The position numbers and the translations under genes were made by a program. A DNA stretch of 64,000 bases from Marinilactibacillus piezotolerans (GTDB lineage: Bacteria; Bacillota; Bacilli; Lactobacillales; Carnobacteriaceae_A), in assembly GCF_900169305.1 (NCBI RefSeq), contig NZ_FWDP01000004.1, forward strand, positions 930,001 to 994,000. The letters are read 5' to 3'. Positions 8,980 to 17,112 of the stretch are shown here, piece by piece. Under the pieces are notes generated by a model. It searched no databases. It saw only the letters and a program-made list of their open reading frames with translations, and was not told where the DNA came from. The first letter of the stretch is position 1. Each line of letters starts with the position of its first letter.

Positions 8980-9921
8980 TTATGCAAAGATTTTTAAAAC
9001 AAATCCTAAAATACCAATGACAAATAGTCCAAAGATAATAGTGATAGGGCTGACTTTCTTACGAAGCAACCACACACACGCTAGCGTCAACAGCAATGGT
9101 CCAATACCAGGAAGCAGTGTGTCTAAAGTGTTTTGCAGTGTCGTAACTTCTACAGGTGAAGTACTTACCCCATTTTGGATGTCTTGAACGACCCCTTGTA
9201 AAAAGTCGCCAGTCAGTGCTCCTTCATTCGCCATTTGAGCGATTCCGTCAAAGTCAATGTATTCGCCTTCTTGCAGATTTACACTACTTAGCGGCAAGGC
9301 AAAATTCATTGTCGTCCATCTTGGAACCAGAATCCCCATGATAAACATCCCTAAAACAGAAGCGCCTTGTGTTAATTTTTGCATCAACCCGCCACTTAAG
9401 TTTTCTGTAATGTTACCACCTTGTACATACCCTAATTCTTGTGTATACCATAGGAACGCCATACGAATAAGATTCCAAACCAGGAAGAAAATGATTGGTC
9501 CTAACCAATTTTCTCCTAATGCTAGGGAAGCAGCAAAAGCTCCTAATACAGGTCTTACCGTTGCCCAGAAAATAGGATCTCCTACTCCTGCAAGAGGACC
9601 CATCATACCAATTTTTACCCCTTGAATCGCAGCATTATCGATCTCTTTACCAGCAGCTCTCTCTTCTTCAAGCGTTAATGTAACACCTAAAATCGGAGAT
9701 GCCAAGTAAGGATGTGTATTAAAGAATTCTAAGTGGCGTTTCAGCCCTTGAGCACGATCTTCTTTAGAAGAATATAGTTTTCTCAATGCGGGAATCATTG
9801 CATATGCCCAGCCAATATTCTGCATACGTTCAAAGTTCCATGAAGCTTGCAGGAATTGACTTCTCCATGCCACGTTCAAACGGTCTCTTTTTGATAATTT
9901 ATACTTTTTGTTTTCAGCCAT
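8980..9921 (-). CDS. manZ: PTS mannose/fructose family EIID
   Basis: Membrane subunit IID of a mannose-family PTS permease, 313 residues, forming the sugar channel with EIIC. It begins KKYKLSKRDRLNVAWRSQFL, and has the family feature AIQGVKIGMMGPLAGVGDP near residues 98-116, with membrane segments concentrated in the C-terminal half. AAGGAG lies 11 nt before the ATG. It is the last gene of the operon, 18 bp after EIIC. Mannose-family EIIC/EIID are also docking receptors for class IIa bacteriocins in related genera (known of the family). Confidence 0.95.
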   Translation of the reverse strand: MAENKKYKLSKRDRLNVAWRSQFLQASWNFERMQNIGWAYAMIPALRKLYSSKEDRAQGLKRHLEFFNTHPYLASPILGVTLTLEEERAAGKEIDNAAIQGVKIGMMGPLAGVGDPIFWATVRPVLGAFAASLALGENWLGPIIFFLVWNLIRMAFLWYTQELGYVQGGNITENLSGGLMQKLTQGASVLGMFIMGILVPRWTTMNFALPLSSVNLQEGEYIDFDGIAQMANEGALTGDFLQGVVQDIQNGVSTSPVEVTTLQNTLDTLLPGIGPLLLTLACVWLLRKKVSPITIIFGLFVIGILGFVLKIFA

Positions 9922-9939
9922 GTTTTACAACGCTCCTTT

Positions 9940-10737
9940 TTAATAATCGTTCAAGATGTCGTCTAATGGATCTCCGCCGCCGGAGTTGCCTCCACCGCCG
10001 CCGCCTTGATTAAACTCCGGTGCAAACTGGATGTAAAGAAGTGCTAACACAACTCCAATAATCCCCATTGCGATAAGGTTTAACTCTGAAACAGCTGCTA
10101 GAGCAAATCCAAGTGCGAAAAATAACCATAGTTTCGGTGTTGCCATCATGTTGATAACCATTGCATACCCTACAGCTACGATAAATCCACCACCGACAGC
10201 TAAACCGCCAGTCAACCAAGCTGGAATGGCATTTAAAGCGTCTGTAACGTACTCAGCTGGAACTGATAAAATCAATGCAGCTGGAATAGCAATACGCAAC
10301 CCTTGAAGAACTAGTGAGCCTAGATGATAAAACTCAACTGCTCTAAAAGAACCTTCTGTTGCTTTTTGGTCTGCAGCATGTGCAGCCGCAACAGTGATTG
10401 TACGAACAAAAATAGTTAATACTTGACCAGCGATAGCTAATGGGATGGCTAAAGCAATACCATCAGTAACAGATGCGCCACGCATAGTTACTAAAATAGC
10501 TGAAGCGATTGAAGCCAAAGCAGCATCCGGTGCAACAGCTGCTCCAATATTCATCCAACCTAAAGCGATCAATTGCAGTGATCCTCCTAATAATAATCCT
10601 TCTGTCGGATTACCTGTAGCTAAGCCTACTAGTGAACAAGCTACGATAGGTTGGTGGAACTGAAATTCATCCAGAATCCCTTCTACCCCAGCAATAAATG
10701 CGATTAATAATACTAAAATAATAGAAATAAATTCCAT
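9940..10737 (-). CDS. manY: PTS mannose/fructose family EIIC
   Basis: Membrane subunit IIC, 265 residues, with about eight hydrophobic segments. The VEGILDEFQFHQPIVACSLV opening and LLLGGSLQLIALGWMNIGAA segment are typical of the family. The C-terminus after the last segment is a Gly-rich tail (six consecutive glycines) ending in an acidic stretch, probably a flexible cytoplasmic extension. GAGGAGG lies 9 nt before the ATG at 10737. It sits 18 bp after EIIAB and 18 bp before EIID, so the three are one transcript. Confidence 0.95.
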   Translation of the reverse strand: MEFISIILVLLIAFIAGVEGILDEFQFHQPIVACSLVGLATGNPTEGLLLGGSLQLIALGWMNIGAAVAPDAALASIASAILVTMRGASVTDGIALAIPLAIAGQVLTIFVRTITVAAAHAADQKATEGSFRAVEFYHLGSLVLQGLRIAIPAALILSVPAEYVTDALNAIPAWLTGGLAVGGGFIVAVGYAMVINMMATPKLWLFFALGFALAAVSELNLIAMGIIGVVLALLYIQFAPEFNQGGGGGGNSGGGDPLDDILNDY

Positions 10738-10755
10738 AATTTACTGCCTCCTCAA

Positions 10756-11736
10756 TTATACTGATCTTGTCAGTTTTGATTTTCTTAATAATTCTTCCAT
10801 GTTTTTGCGTTGATCCGCTGGAACTTTACGGACATCAAATTTTACACCGTAAGATTTCAGTTTTTCAAATGCATCTACATCTTTTTGATCTACAGAAAGT
10901 ACATTGTTGATCATTACTTTTCCTTCTGAGTGAGCCATCGATCCAACGTTAACTTCTTCAAGCTCTACGCCGCCTTCTACGACTCGTAACACATCAGTAG
11001 GGTTTTCAAACAATAGTAAAGCTTTCGTTTTACCAAATCTTGGGTCATTCCAGATTTCGATCATTTTATCAATCGGAATAACATTTGCTTTTACCCCTGG
11101 AGGTGCAGCTTGTGTAATCAGAGATTTTCTTAACTCATCTTTAGAAACTTCATCTGAAACAACAATGATTCGAGTTGGATTCACATCTTTTGACCAAGCT
11201 GTTGCTACTTGTCCGTGTAATAGTCTTGAATCGACTCGTGCAAGTCCGATCTTGATCTTGCCATCTCCAACTACCGTTCCTTCTGGTAATGGCTGGTTTG
11301 GTTCTTCGCCATTTGAAGCACTTTCTGCAACAGCCGGTTGCAACTCTTCCGGTCTTACTTTAACACTGTCTTGCGCAACACTGATAATCGCCGCTGCAAT
11401 ATCCTGTGCTTTTTCCATTGAAAATCTAGATGTGTAAGCTTCGATGACCATTGGCAAATTCATGCCGGCAACGATCGCCCATTTGTCTTTATGTTCTTCA
11501 AACAATGTGTTGGCTTGATTGAACGGAGTACCGCCCCATAAGTCAACTAAGAACAAAATTTCGTCTGTGTCAAAAGAAGCAATGGCTTCTTCCATTTTTC
11601 TGCGGATATCATCTGGTCCTTCACTTGGCATCAGTGTAACAGCTGCAACATTTTCCTGTTCGCCGATGATCATAGATCCTGACTGTAATATCCCTTCAGC
11701 AAACTTTCCATGGCTTGCTAGAATAATTCCTACCAT
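10756..11736 (-). CDS. manX: PTS mannose/fructose family EIIAB
   Basis: Cytoplasmic phosphoryl carrier of 326 residues. Domain IIA is N-terminal, with the active histidine H9 in ILASHGKFAEG and the VDLWGGTPFNQA loop at about 64-75. A flexible acidic linker (about 125-160) joins it to domain IIB, whose active histidine is H174 in RVDSRLLHGQVATAW. HPr-phosphate passes phosphate to H9, then to H174, then to the incoming hexose. GGAGGG precedes the ATG at 11736. An inverted repeat stands just upstream of that ribosome binding site. A second EIIB precedes this gene in the operon, giving two IIB donors for one permease. Confidence 0.95.
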   Translation of the reverse strand: MVGIILASHGKFAEGILQSGSMIIGEQENVAAVTLMPSEGPDDIRRKMEEAIASFDTDEILFLVDLWGGTPFNQANTLFEEHKDKWAIVAGMNLPMVIEAYTSRFSMEKAQDIAAAIISVAQDSVKVRPEELQPAVAESASNGEEPNQPLPEGTVVGDGKIKIGLARVDSRLLHGQVATAWSKDVNPTRIIVVSDEVSKDELRKSLITQAAPPGVKANVIPIDKMIEIWNDPRFGKTKALLLFENPTDVLRVVEGGVELEEVNVGSMAHSEGKVMINNVLSVDQKDVDAFEKLKSYGVKFDVRKVPADQRKNMEELLRKSKLTRSV

Positions 11737-11752
11737 TGAGTTCCCTCCTACT

Positions 11753-11777
11753 AATAACGATTGGCAGTATCGTTATT
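11753..11777 (-). other. Hairpin directly upstream of the EIIAB ribosome binding site
   Basis: AATAACGAT and ATCGTTATT form a perfect 9-bp stem with a 7-nt loop (11753-11761 with 11769-11777). In the mRNA it ends a few bases before the GGAGGG of EIIAB. There is no T run, so it is not a terminator; a 5' stabiliser or processing site is more likely. Confidence 0.6.
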
Positions 11778-11894
11778 TCAGTTTTTACGCAGTCGCTGAA
11801 TATGAGAACGACTGCTGATTGATCGTTTGAACACAAAAGGTTCGATACTATACTCTTTTCTTATCCAGATAAATCAGATTCAGAAACTATCCAC

Positions 11895-12383
11895 TTACTC
11901 CGCTTTTTTCAGAACTTCTGTCAGACTGATTCTACGGTCGCTGGGGACTTTCCGGATTTCCAGTTCAATCTCCTGCGATGCTAAATAGTTGAATGCCTTG
12001 ATATCCTCCTCATCGACTGAGATGAAGTTCGTGATCATCTTCTTGCCTTCTGAGAATTTCATTCCGCCGATATTGACGGTATCGATTTTAATACCTGCTT
12101 TGACCAGTCGGGCTACATCACATGGGTTTGTAAATAAGAGCATGACTTTTACATTACTTAATAAAGTGTGATCCGAGATCTGAAGCAGTTTATCAACAGT
12201 CAGGACATTCGTTTTGACTTCCGGCGGTGCAGCCTGCATGAGCAGAAATTTTCGCAGATCACTATTTGCAACTTCATCACTCACAACCAGTATTCTGCTG
12301 ATTCCAGTAATTTTCGTCCAAGTAGTGGCTACTTGACCATGCACCAGCCGATCATCGATTCGGGCTAATCTTATATCCATCAT
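11895..12383 (-). CDS. Stand-alone PTS mannose/fructose family EIIB
   Basis: Single-domain EIIB of 162 residues, first gene of the PTS operon. The phospho-histidine is H15 in RIDDRLVHGQVATTW, the same motif as in the EIIB half of the following EIIAB protein. The first ATG at 12383 has GGAGGA 8 nt upstream and a second ATG follows at once. It is 158 bp from EIIAB. LevR-type activators are phosphorylated by an EIIB, so a dedicated EIIB beside the complete EIIAB may be a signalling carrier rather than a transport donor; this is inference. Confidence 0.93.
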   Translation of the reverse strand: MMDIRLARIDDRLVHGQVATTWTKITGISRILVVSDEVANSDLRKFLLMQAAPPEVKTNVLTVDKLLQISDHTLLSNVKVMLLFTNPCDVARLVKAGIKIDTVNIGGMKFSEGKKMITNFISVDEEDIKAFNYLASQEIELEIRKVPSDRRISLTEVLKKAE

Positions 12384-12530
12384 CTAAAATCCTCCAGTAT
12401 CGATATTTCGGCATTCTCCTCTCTTTTTTTACCTAGACAAGAACTTTGCTGAACGCTAGATGATATTGACTCATATTCAATACTGCATCTGGCAAGCAAA
12501 GGAGTAAAAAGACGTGCTCACTTATATATA

Positions 12531-12546
12531 AGCAAAAAGCGTGCCA
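12531..12546 (-). promoter_or_regulatory. Sigma-54 (-24/-12) promoter of the mannose PTS operon
   Basis: On the minus strand the sequence reads TGGCAC-GCTTT-TTGCT, a full match to the consensus TGGCAC-N5-TTGCW. TGGCAC is at 12541-12546 and TTGCT at 12531-12535. Transcription would start near 12520, about 137 nt before the EIIB start. The AAA+ activator LevR is encoded just upstream on the same strand. Confidence 0.92.
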
Positions 12547-12579
12547 ACTTTTTCAGTGTATAAAGACTGTTGTACCGGC

Positions 12580-12635
12580 AAAAAAAGAAGATACACTATA
12601 ACAACACACTAATCAGTGTCTTATACAGTGTATCT
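12580..12635 (-). terminator. levR terminator, overlapping a possible LevR upstream activating site
   Basis: AGATACACT (12589-12597) pairs with AGTGTATCT (12627-12635); a nested ACACT-aatc-AGTGT dyad lies at 12606-12619. On the minus strand the outer hairpin runs into TCTTTTTTTG, so it can end the levR transcript. The same dyads sit about 70-115 bp upstream of the predicted sigma-54 start, the usual distance for an activator site. Confidence 0.7.
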
Positions 12636-12643
12636 AGAGTGTT

Positions 12644-15511
12644 TTATTCTTCTTCCAGCAATTCATCTAAAGCTGTAGATTTTTCTGAGAGGCTGTTGTT
12701 CTCTAAATAATGGTATAAATAAAAGTATTCCGTTAAGGGAATCGTAATATTGACTTGCTCTTCAAGCTGCCGTACACGGTCCTTAACAAGCTGATAATCA
12801 GGATGATGCTTGATTTCTTCCAGATCTCCCTCGACCGTTAATGTGTCTTTCAGAATTGACCGTTCAACGACACCAGCGGCATGCATAATAAAGTTGATAT
12901 GAAAAGCAAAGGTATTATCCTCTATTTGAGACAATTCATAAAACGATTCTGCAAAAGCCCACAGTGGATCGATCAACTTAACTGGATTTAAAAATGTATA
13001 ACTTTCTTCTATAAAAGTTTGGCATAATTTTTTTGCTTTCTCTTCATCCAATTCTGCAGTAATAAACTGTTCGGTGTTCTTATTGCTCAATTCATTTAAT
13101 ATCACTTCGACATCTTGTTCAATAAACTGTTCCAACGGTATAAACGGCGCATCGATTCTTGGATTTAAGATACCTGTTGAAGCAATGATAGAATAGTCTT
13201 TCAATAATTGTTCTTTCTTTGTTTTGATTTCTGCAACTGAACAAGCAATCACCGTAAGATCAAACCCGATATTCTGATCAATGGCTTTCTCTACCAGTTC
13301 TTTTATCCGCTGCGCTGTTCCCTCACCGCTGGCACAAATCGCAAGGATGGCTTGCTTTTTATTTTTTTGTACAGATAGTTCAAACCTCGGCGCTTGCACT
13401 GTGTCGACATATCCTCGAAATTTCTTCAGCGAGTCATACAAAGCATTCAAATCCGTATCGACCAATGAAGCTTTTCTGACTGCTTCAAGTACAACTGCCG
13501 TAGTTACCATATCAATGGTTTTCACAGCGATTCCTGTTTCTTCAATAATCGTTTGTTCAAAGGTAGATAAAGACCCCATGTCCACCAGTAATAAGACGCC
13601 GTTTCCTTCATCCACTTCAATGACCGCTTGTTTGATCCGTTCATAAGCTGTTTGTGGAGGCATATCGAGCGGCATGTCAATGGCTTTCAGTTTATCAATA
13701 TCCAGCAGATCTTCTACTACATTGGTCATACTGCTTGCAGTAGACTGTCCGTGCGTTGCGACGACTACCCCTACTTTTCCGTTTCCTTCTACATCACGCA
13801 AGGAAACGAGCAGAACCGTTAAATAATACACTTCATTATTCGGGATCCTCACATTCAGTTCATCAGATATAATCGTGCGAATTTCTTCAGAAACGGCATA
13901 TTCTTCTGGGAAATCAATGGCCATTTCCTTAATATTGTGATTAATATTCCGCTCTTCACCAAGATAAATCTTTTTAAGAAACGAACTGATATGAAGACTC
14001 ATTGCATAGATAAAATTCTGCTGGAATTCTGCGCCGAGCCTGTCAATGACTAAATCATATAGTCGTCTTGTTAATTGGATGACCTCTGCGTTAACAAATT
14101 CTGCCAGCTTAGACTCTGTATTAAAAGAAAATCCATGATTACGGTAATAGGATTTCAAGTGAACGTTAATATCGGTTGAGATATAATGATTAATGGATTC
14201 TTGATCTAATCCTTCTGCTTTTAATAAGGCTGCTTTATCACCTATGATATCGTATAAGTTATACGGCAGTTCATAAGCGTCTGTTTTCATTTTTACAAAA
14301 GACTCATTTGGCGAGACTGTAATTTCAGGTTCAAGATATTTAGAGAGTTCCATTTGTCCTTTGCGATCAGCCGACAATTGAATCAATCCGGATTTTATAC
14401 CGTCCGGCAAATCATTGACCGTTAAGTTGACTTCGTCTTTGTGCATTTGATGCATAAATCCTCTTGCACATACAAGTTGGATATTCGACTTCAGCTGACC
14501 GACATTCCCGTAGCCGACACTAGCAATCAGCGCTTTCGCTACGTCTTCTGTCAAACTGATTTTTCTCTGAATCCGATTCGCTTCGATTCCTGTCATCAGC
14601 TTCACTAGGTCCAACTGTTCATTTGCCGGCCGTTGTTTAAAGGAAGGAAGCTGAATATTGATCGGTATCCGTCTCATGAATGTATCCAGCAGTGCAGATC
14701 CTGGATCTTCAGTGGTAGCTCCTACAATTCTGACTTCAGAAACTCTTGTCTTTCCTGTTTCACCCATTCGGTTATAGGTCCCATGGTCCATAAAGTAAAA
14801 AATCATTTCCTGACCTTCGGGCGGCAGACGATGAATTTCATCCAGAAAAAGCATACTGCCATCCGCTTGCTGTATCAGCCCTTCTCGATCTGCAACAGCA
14901 CCTGTAAAAGCCCCTTTTGAGTATCCGAACAAATGACTCATCAACAGTTCTGGATTGTGAGCATAATCCGCACAGTTGAAGACGACTAGTTCTTTTTTGG
15001 AGTCAATCAGTCCATTCGACTGAGAGAATCGAAACATGGCATGCGCAAAGAAGGACTTTCCGGAGCCGGTCGGTCCAGTAATTAGTGTATTTAATCCTTT
15101 AGGCGGATATAAGACAGCTGCTTTAGCCTGCTCAACGGCGTTTTTCATACTCCCGTTCGCCCCTATTGTCGTCTGAAAGATGTTTTCGTCTGTTGAAAAT
15201 GACATATTAGGATTTTTTGGTTGCACCGGCGCCTTTTCAGGACGGGTTTCCTTATAACTGGATACATACTTAGTCAAAGGCTTATGTCGCATCAATTTGA
15301 TATCAATATATTTTACGGGACGACCGTCCAACTTATAAAGCTTGCCTTCTCTGACCAGCATATTTAAGTCTTTGGATACATTACTTCTTTGAATATCCAG
15401 ATTCTCAGAGATGTCTTTTGTTGTGACCCCTTCTCGAAGTTCTAATTCCCTTTTGGTATATCCCTGTGTTTCTTTCAACACATACTGATAAATCCGTTCT
15501 TTTCGTTTCAC
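12644..15511 (-). CDS. levR: LevR/ManR-family sigma-54-dependent transcriptional activator
   Basis: PTS-controlled bacterial enhancer-binding protein, about 955 residues. Order of domains (from the GTG at 15511): N-terminal winged helix-turn-helix (about 5-70); AAA+ domain with Walker A GPTGSGKS at 146-153, the sigma-54 contact loop GAFTGA at 200-205 and Walker B MLFLDE at about 220-225; PRD1 (about 475-575); an EIIA-Man-like domain with H587 in VVATHGQST; an EIIB-Gat-like domain; and PRD2, with a histidine in FIMHAAGVVER. Phosphorylation of PRDs by HPr and EIIB sets its activity (known of LevR). A GTG at 15556 would add 15 residues, but AAAGGGG lies 8 nt before the GTG at 15511, so I chose that. 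It surely activates the adjacent operon. Confidence 0.95.
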   Translation of the reverse strand: MKRKERIYQYVLKETQGYTKRELELREGVTTKDISENLDIQRSNVSKDLNMLVREGKLYKLDGRPVKYIDIKLMRHKPLTKYVSSYKETRPEKAPVQPKNPNMSFSTDENIFQTTIGANGSMKNAVEQAKAAVLYPPKGLNTLITGPTGSGKSFFAHAMFRFSQSNGLIDSKKELVVFNCADYAHNPELLMSHLFGYSKGAFTGAVADREGLIQQADGSMLFLDEIHRLPPEGQEMIFYFMDHGTYNRMGETGKTRVSEVRIVGATTEDPGSALLDTFMRRIPINIQLPSFKQRPANEQLDLVKLMTGIEANRIQRKISLTEDVAKALIASVGYGNVGQLKSNIQLVCARGFMHQMHKDEVNLTVNDLPDGIKSGLIQLSADRKGQMELSKYLEPEITVSPNESFVKMKTDAYELPYNLYDIIGDKAALLKAEGLDQESINHYISTDINVHLKSYYRNHGFSFNTESKLAEFVNAEVIQLTRRLYDLVIDRLGAEFQQNFIYAMSLHISSFLKKIYLGEERNINHNIKEMAIDFPEEYAVSEEIRTIISDELNVRIPNNEVYYLTVLLVSLRDVEGNGKVGVVVATHGQSTASSMTNVVEDLLDIDKLKAIDMPLDMPPQTAYERIKQAVIEVDEGNGVLLLVDMGSLSTFEQTIIEETGIAVKTIDMVTTAVVLEAVRKASLVDTDLNALYDSLKKFRGYVDTVQAPRFELSVQKNKKQAILAICASGEGTAQRIKELVEKAIDQNIGFDLTVIACSVAEIKTKKEQLLKDYSIIASTGILNPRIDAPFIPLEQFIEQDVEVILNELSNKNTEQFITAELDEEKAKKLCQTFIEESYTFLNPVKLIDPLWAFAESFYELSQIEDNTFAFHINFIMHAAGVVERSILKDTLTVEGDLEEIKHHPDYQLVKDRVRQLEEQVNITIPLTEYFYLYHYLENNSLSEKSTALDELLEEE

Positions 15512-15576
15512 TCTGATAGCCCCTTTCTTATTCACTGCAGTTGTGAAGTGATTCACCGTAAGTATACACTAGAAGA

Positions 15577-15641
15577 TACACAAATAAAACACACTAAGAA
15601 CAATCAATAGAAAAACCTTCTATCAACTCTTCTTAGTGTGT
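15577..15641 (-). terminator. Terminator or attenuator upstream of levR
   Basis: A perfect 12-bp inverted repeat (15589-15600 with 15630-15641), with a nested ATAGAA/TTCTAT stem in the loop, followed on the minus strand by TTTTATTTG. It lies between a strong promoter at 15956-15984 and the levR start, so it either ends a separate small RNA or attenuates levR. Confidence 0.75.
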
Positions 15642-15950
15642 CTATTTTGAAAATAAGAGTGCAGTGAGAAGGGAAGGACACTCCTTTCCTTCTCAACTAT
15701 CACCCGGTAAGGGATACCCGTAATGAAACATGAACGGCAGTTGTACATCAGTCCATTCATGCGGCCGGTTCTTTACACGCTCTCCCTAAATAATCACAGC
15801 CAAACAAACATAAACTAAGGTTAGCGTCTCTGTCCTGTTTTGCAGCTGCTGAAAGAGAGCTGCGAATATTTGCAGTTCCTTTTCAAATTAATAAACAGGA
15901 GAAGAAGGAGAGAATGCATTAATAGGATGTTTCTCCTCCTGCTTATTACT
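15580..15950 (-). ncRNA. Candidate structured RNA or levR leader (~370 nt)
   Basis: Between a consensus promoter and the hairpin/T-run before levR there is no convincing gene, but several inverted repeats: CAGGAG/CTCCTG around 15896-15942, TCCTGTTT/AAACAGGA around 15833-15899 enclosing GCAGCT/AGCTGC, ATGAAYGG/CCRTTCAT around 15731-15761, and a 13-bp near-perfect stem at 15666-15694. It is less AT-rich than its flanks. I could not match it to tmRNA, RNase P, 6S, T-box or common riboswitch consensus. Strand is inferred from the promoter. It may be an independent RNA or a regulatory leader. Confidence 0.42.
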
Positions 15951-15955
15951 CTTAA

Positions 15956-15984
15956 ACTATAAAACAAATTTGTGAAAAAGTCAA
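15956..15984 (-). promoter_or_regulatory. Strong sigma-A promoter upstream of levR
   Basis: TTGACT (15979-15984) and TATAGT (15956-15961), both on the minus strand, are separated by exactly 17 bp. Transcription would start near 15949. Confidence 0.8.
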
Positions 15985-16364
15985 CAATTATTTAGTGATT
16001 TTATGAACTTATTCAATTCACTTATAGTATTATTATAATCCACCTATAAATCACTATACACAACATTCATAGTGAACCAATCACAATAATTTTGTTAATG
16101 ATTGTTTGAATATGATTAAAATTAAAAATGTGCTCAGTGAGCTACCCATAAAACCGTTATAGCAACTAGTTTAACGCTTCTAACTAGTCACTAACAGATC
16201 AGATCCGTCAGAAAATAATAATTTGAACATTTGAGCTGAACCTGAGAACTAAAAAAGTTAATACAATAGTCATTATTAACCGTAATCTGAAGATAAAGAA
16301 TTGAAAATATCATTAAATCCAAGATTCTATCTTTTAATCCCTCTAACTATTTTGTAAAGGAAAC
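15985..16364. other. AT-rich intergenic region
   Basis: No gene or open frame with a ribosome binding site is visible. It holds an 11-bp palindrome, GCTCA-G-TGAGC, at 16132-16142, and two ACTAGT sites about 20 bp apart near 16165-16190; no function is assigned. Confidence 0.5.
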
Positions 16365-16414
16365 TTGACATGCTAAATATGATTTGTTAGTGTATTTGTA
16401 AAGTTACCTTTACA
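16353..16414 (+). promoter_or_regulatory. Promoter and likely autoregulatory operator of the XRE gene
   Basis: TTGACA (16365-16370) is 17 bp from a weak -10, TAGTGT (16388-16393). A perfect inverted repeat TGTAAAG-ttac-CTTTACA (16397-16414) covers the expected start site, and a third copy of the half-site TGTAAAG lies at 16353-16359, 44 bp upstream. This layout fits repression by the encoded XRE protein. Confidence 0.68.
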
Positions 16415-16440
16415 TAAAACAAAACCATAGGAGGACTGCT

Positions 16441-16644
16441 GTGAAAAATCGTCTTGAGTCATTACGCAAGTCACAAAATATTACACAAGCAGAGTTGGCT
16501 AAAACGCTGGCTGTCTCAAGACAGACAGTAAGCTCGATCGAAAATGGCCGGTATAATCCTTCTTTGGATCTAGCCTTTAAGTTAGCTCGGTGCTTCAATT
16601 GTACAGTAGAAGATATTTTTATTTTTGAGGAGGAAATGATTTAA
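16441..16644 (+). CDS. XRE-family HTH transcriptional regulator
   Basis: Small DNA-binding protein of 67 residues consisting of one Cro/CI-type helix-turn-helix: KSQNITQAELAKTLAVSRQT (about 10-29) with recognition helix SRQTVSSIENGRYNPS. It resembles the short YozG/YgzD-type regulators (known group). The start is GTG at 16441, with AGGAGG 6 nt upstream. Its stop directly abuts the ATG of the membrane-protein gene, and the ribosome binding site of that gene lies within its last codons, so the two are coupled. Inverted repeats at the promoter suggest that it represses its own operon. Confidence 0.9.
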   Translation: MKNRLESLRKSQNITQAELAKTLAVSRQTVSSIENGRYNPSLDLAFKLARCFNCTVEDIFIFEEEMI

Positions 16645-17055
16645 ATGAAGAAACTATTTCATTCGATTTTTAGTGAACGTTCCATCTTTTTAACGATCGG
16701 AGGGCTGCTGGTCATTATAGGAATAGGACTTTTTCTGACCGACTTATTCGAACTATGGACTGTATTCCGTGTATTCGGCAGCGGAATTATCCTGCTCGTC
16801 TTTGGTGGATTCGAGCGAACGGCCCTACACTTTCTGGAAAAATCAGCTGATCAGCATATGTACGACGAACGCTATCATTATCAAATGATGCAAGCCGATG
16901 CCAAGATGCGGCCCTTTGCCACCAGAGGTATCCCGCTGATCATTATTCTTTTTTTAATTCTCGATGTTTCTGTCATTCCCATTATCATTTTATTTGTCTA
17001 TTTAGCAATCGGGCAAATCTACTATATCCAGAATGTCAGCAAGTATACCGTTTGA
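16645..17055 (+). CDS. Small integral membrane protein in operon with XRE regulator
   Basis: Protein of 136 residues with two hydrophobic segments near the N-terminus (about 13-32 and 38-55), a charged central loop rich in His/Tyr/Met (about 58-92), and a long hydrophobic C-terminal region (about 95-128) able to form one or two segments. The family is not recognised. The pairing of a short XRE regulator and a membrane protein is common in Firmicutes, but its function is generally unknown. GGAGG precedes the start, inside the upstream gene. A bidirectional terminator follows. Confidence 0.8.
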   Translation: MKKLFHSIFSERSIFLTIGGLLVIIGIGLFLTDLFELWTVFRVFGSGIILLVFGGFERTALHFLEKSADQHMYDERYHYQMMQADAKMRPFATRGIPLIIILFLILDVSVIPIIILFVYLAIGQIYYIQNVSKYTV

Positions 17056-17064
17056 TTGCACTAT

Positions 17065-17110
17065 AAAAAGAACCTTTGTACAGACAATAAGCTGTGCAAA
17101 GGTTCTTTTT
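17065..17110. terminator. Bidirectional terminator
   Basis: AAAAAGAACCTTTGTACAG pairs with CTGTGCAAAGGTTCTTTTT with one wobble. It separates the XRE operon from the convergent photolyase gene. Confidence 0.9.
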
Positions 17111-17112
17111 GT

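Noticed and set aside
12330-12420. Upstream short frame (MPKYRYW...) overlapping the stand-alone EIIB start
   Set aside because: Its GAGGAG is only about 2 nt from the ATG and the true EIIB start has a better-placed ribosome binding site.
15580-15950. tmRNA, RNase P RNA, 6S RNA or T-box
   Set aside because: No tag-peptide frame or CCA-type 3' end, no class B RNase P core words, no 6S closing stem and no T-box GGTGGNACCGCG block could be seen.
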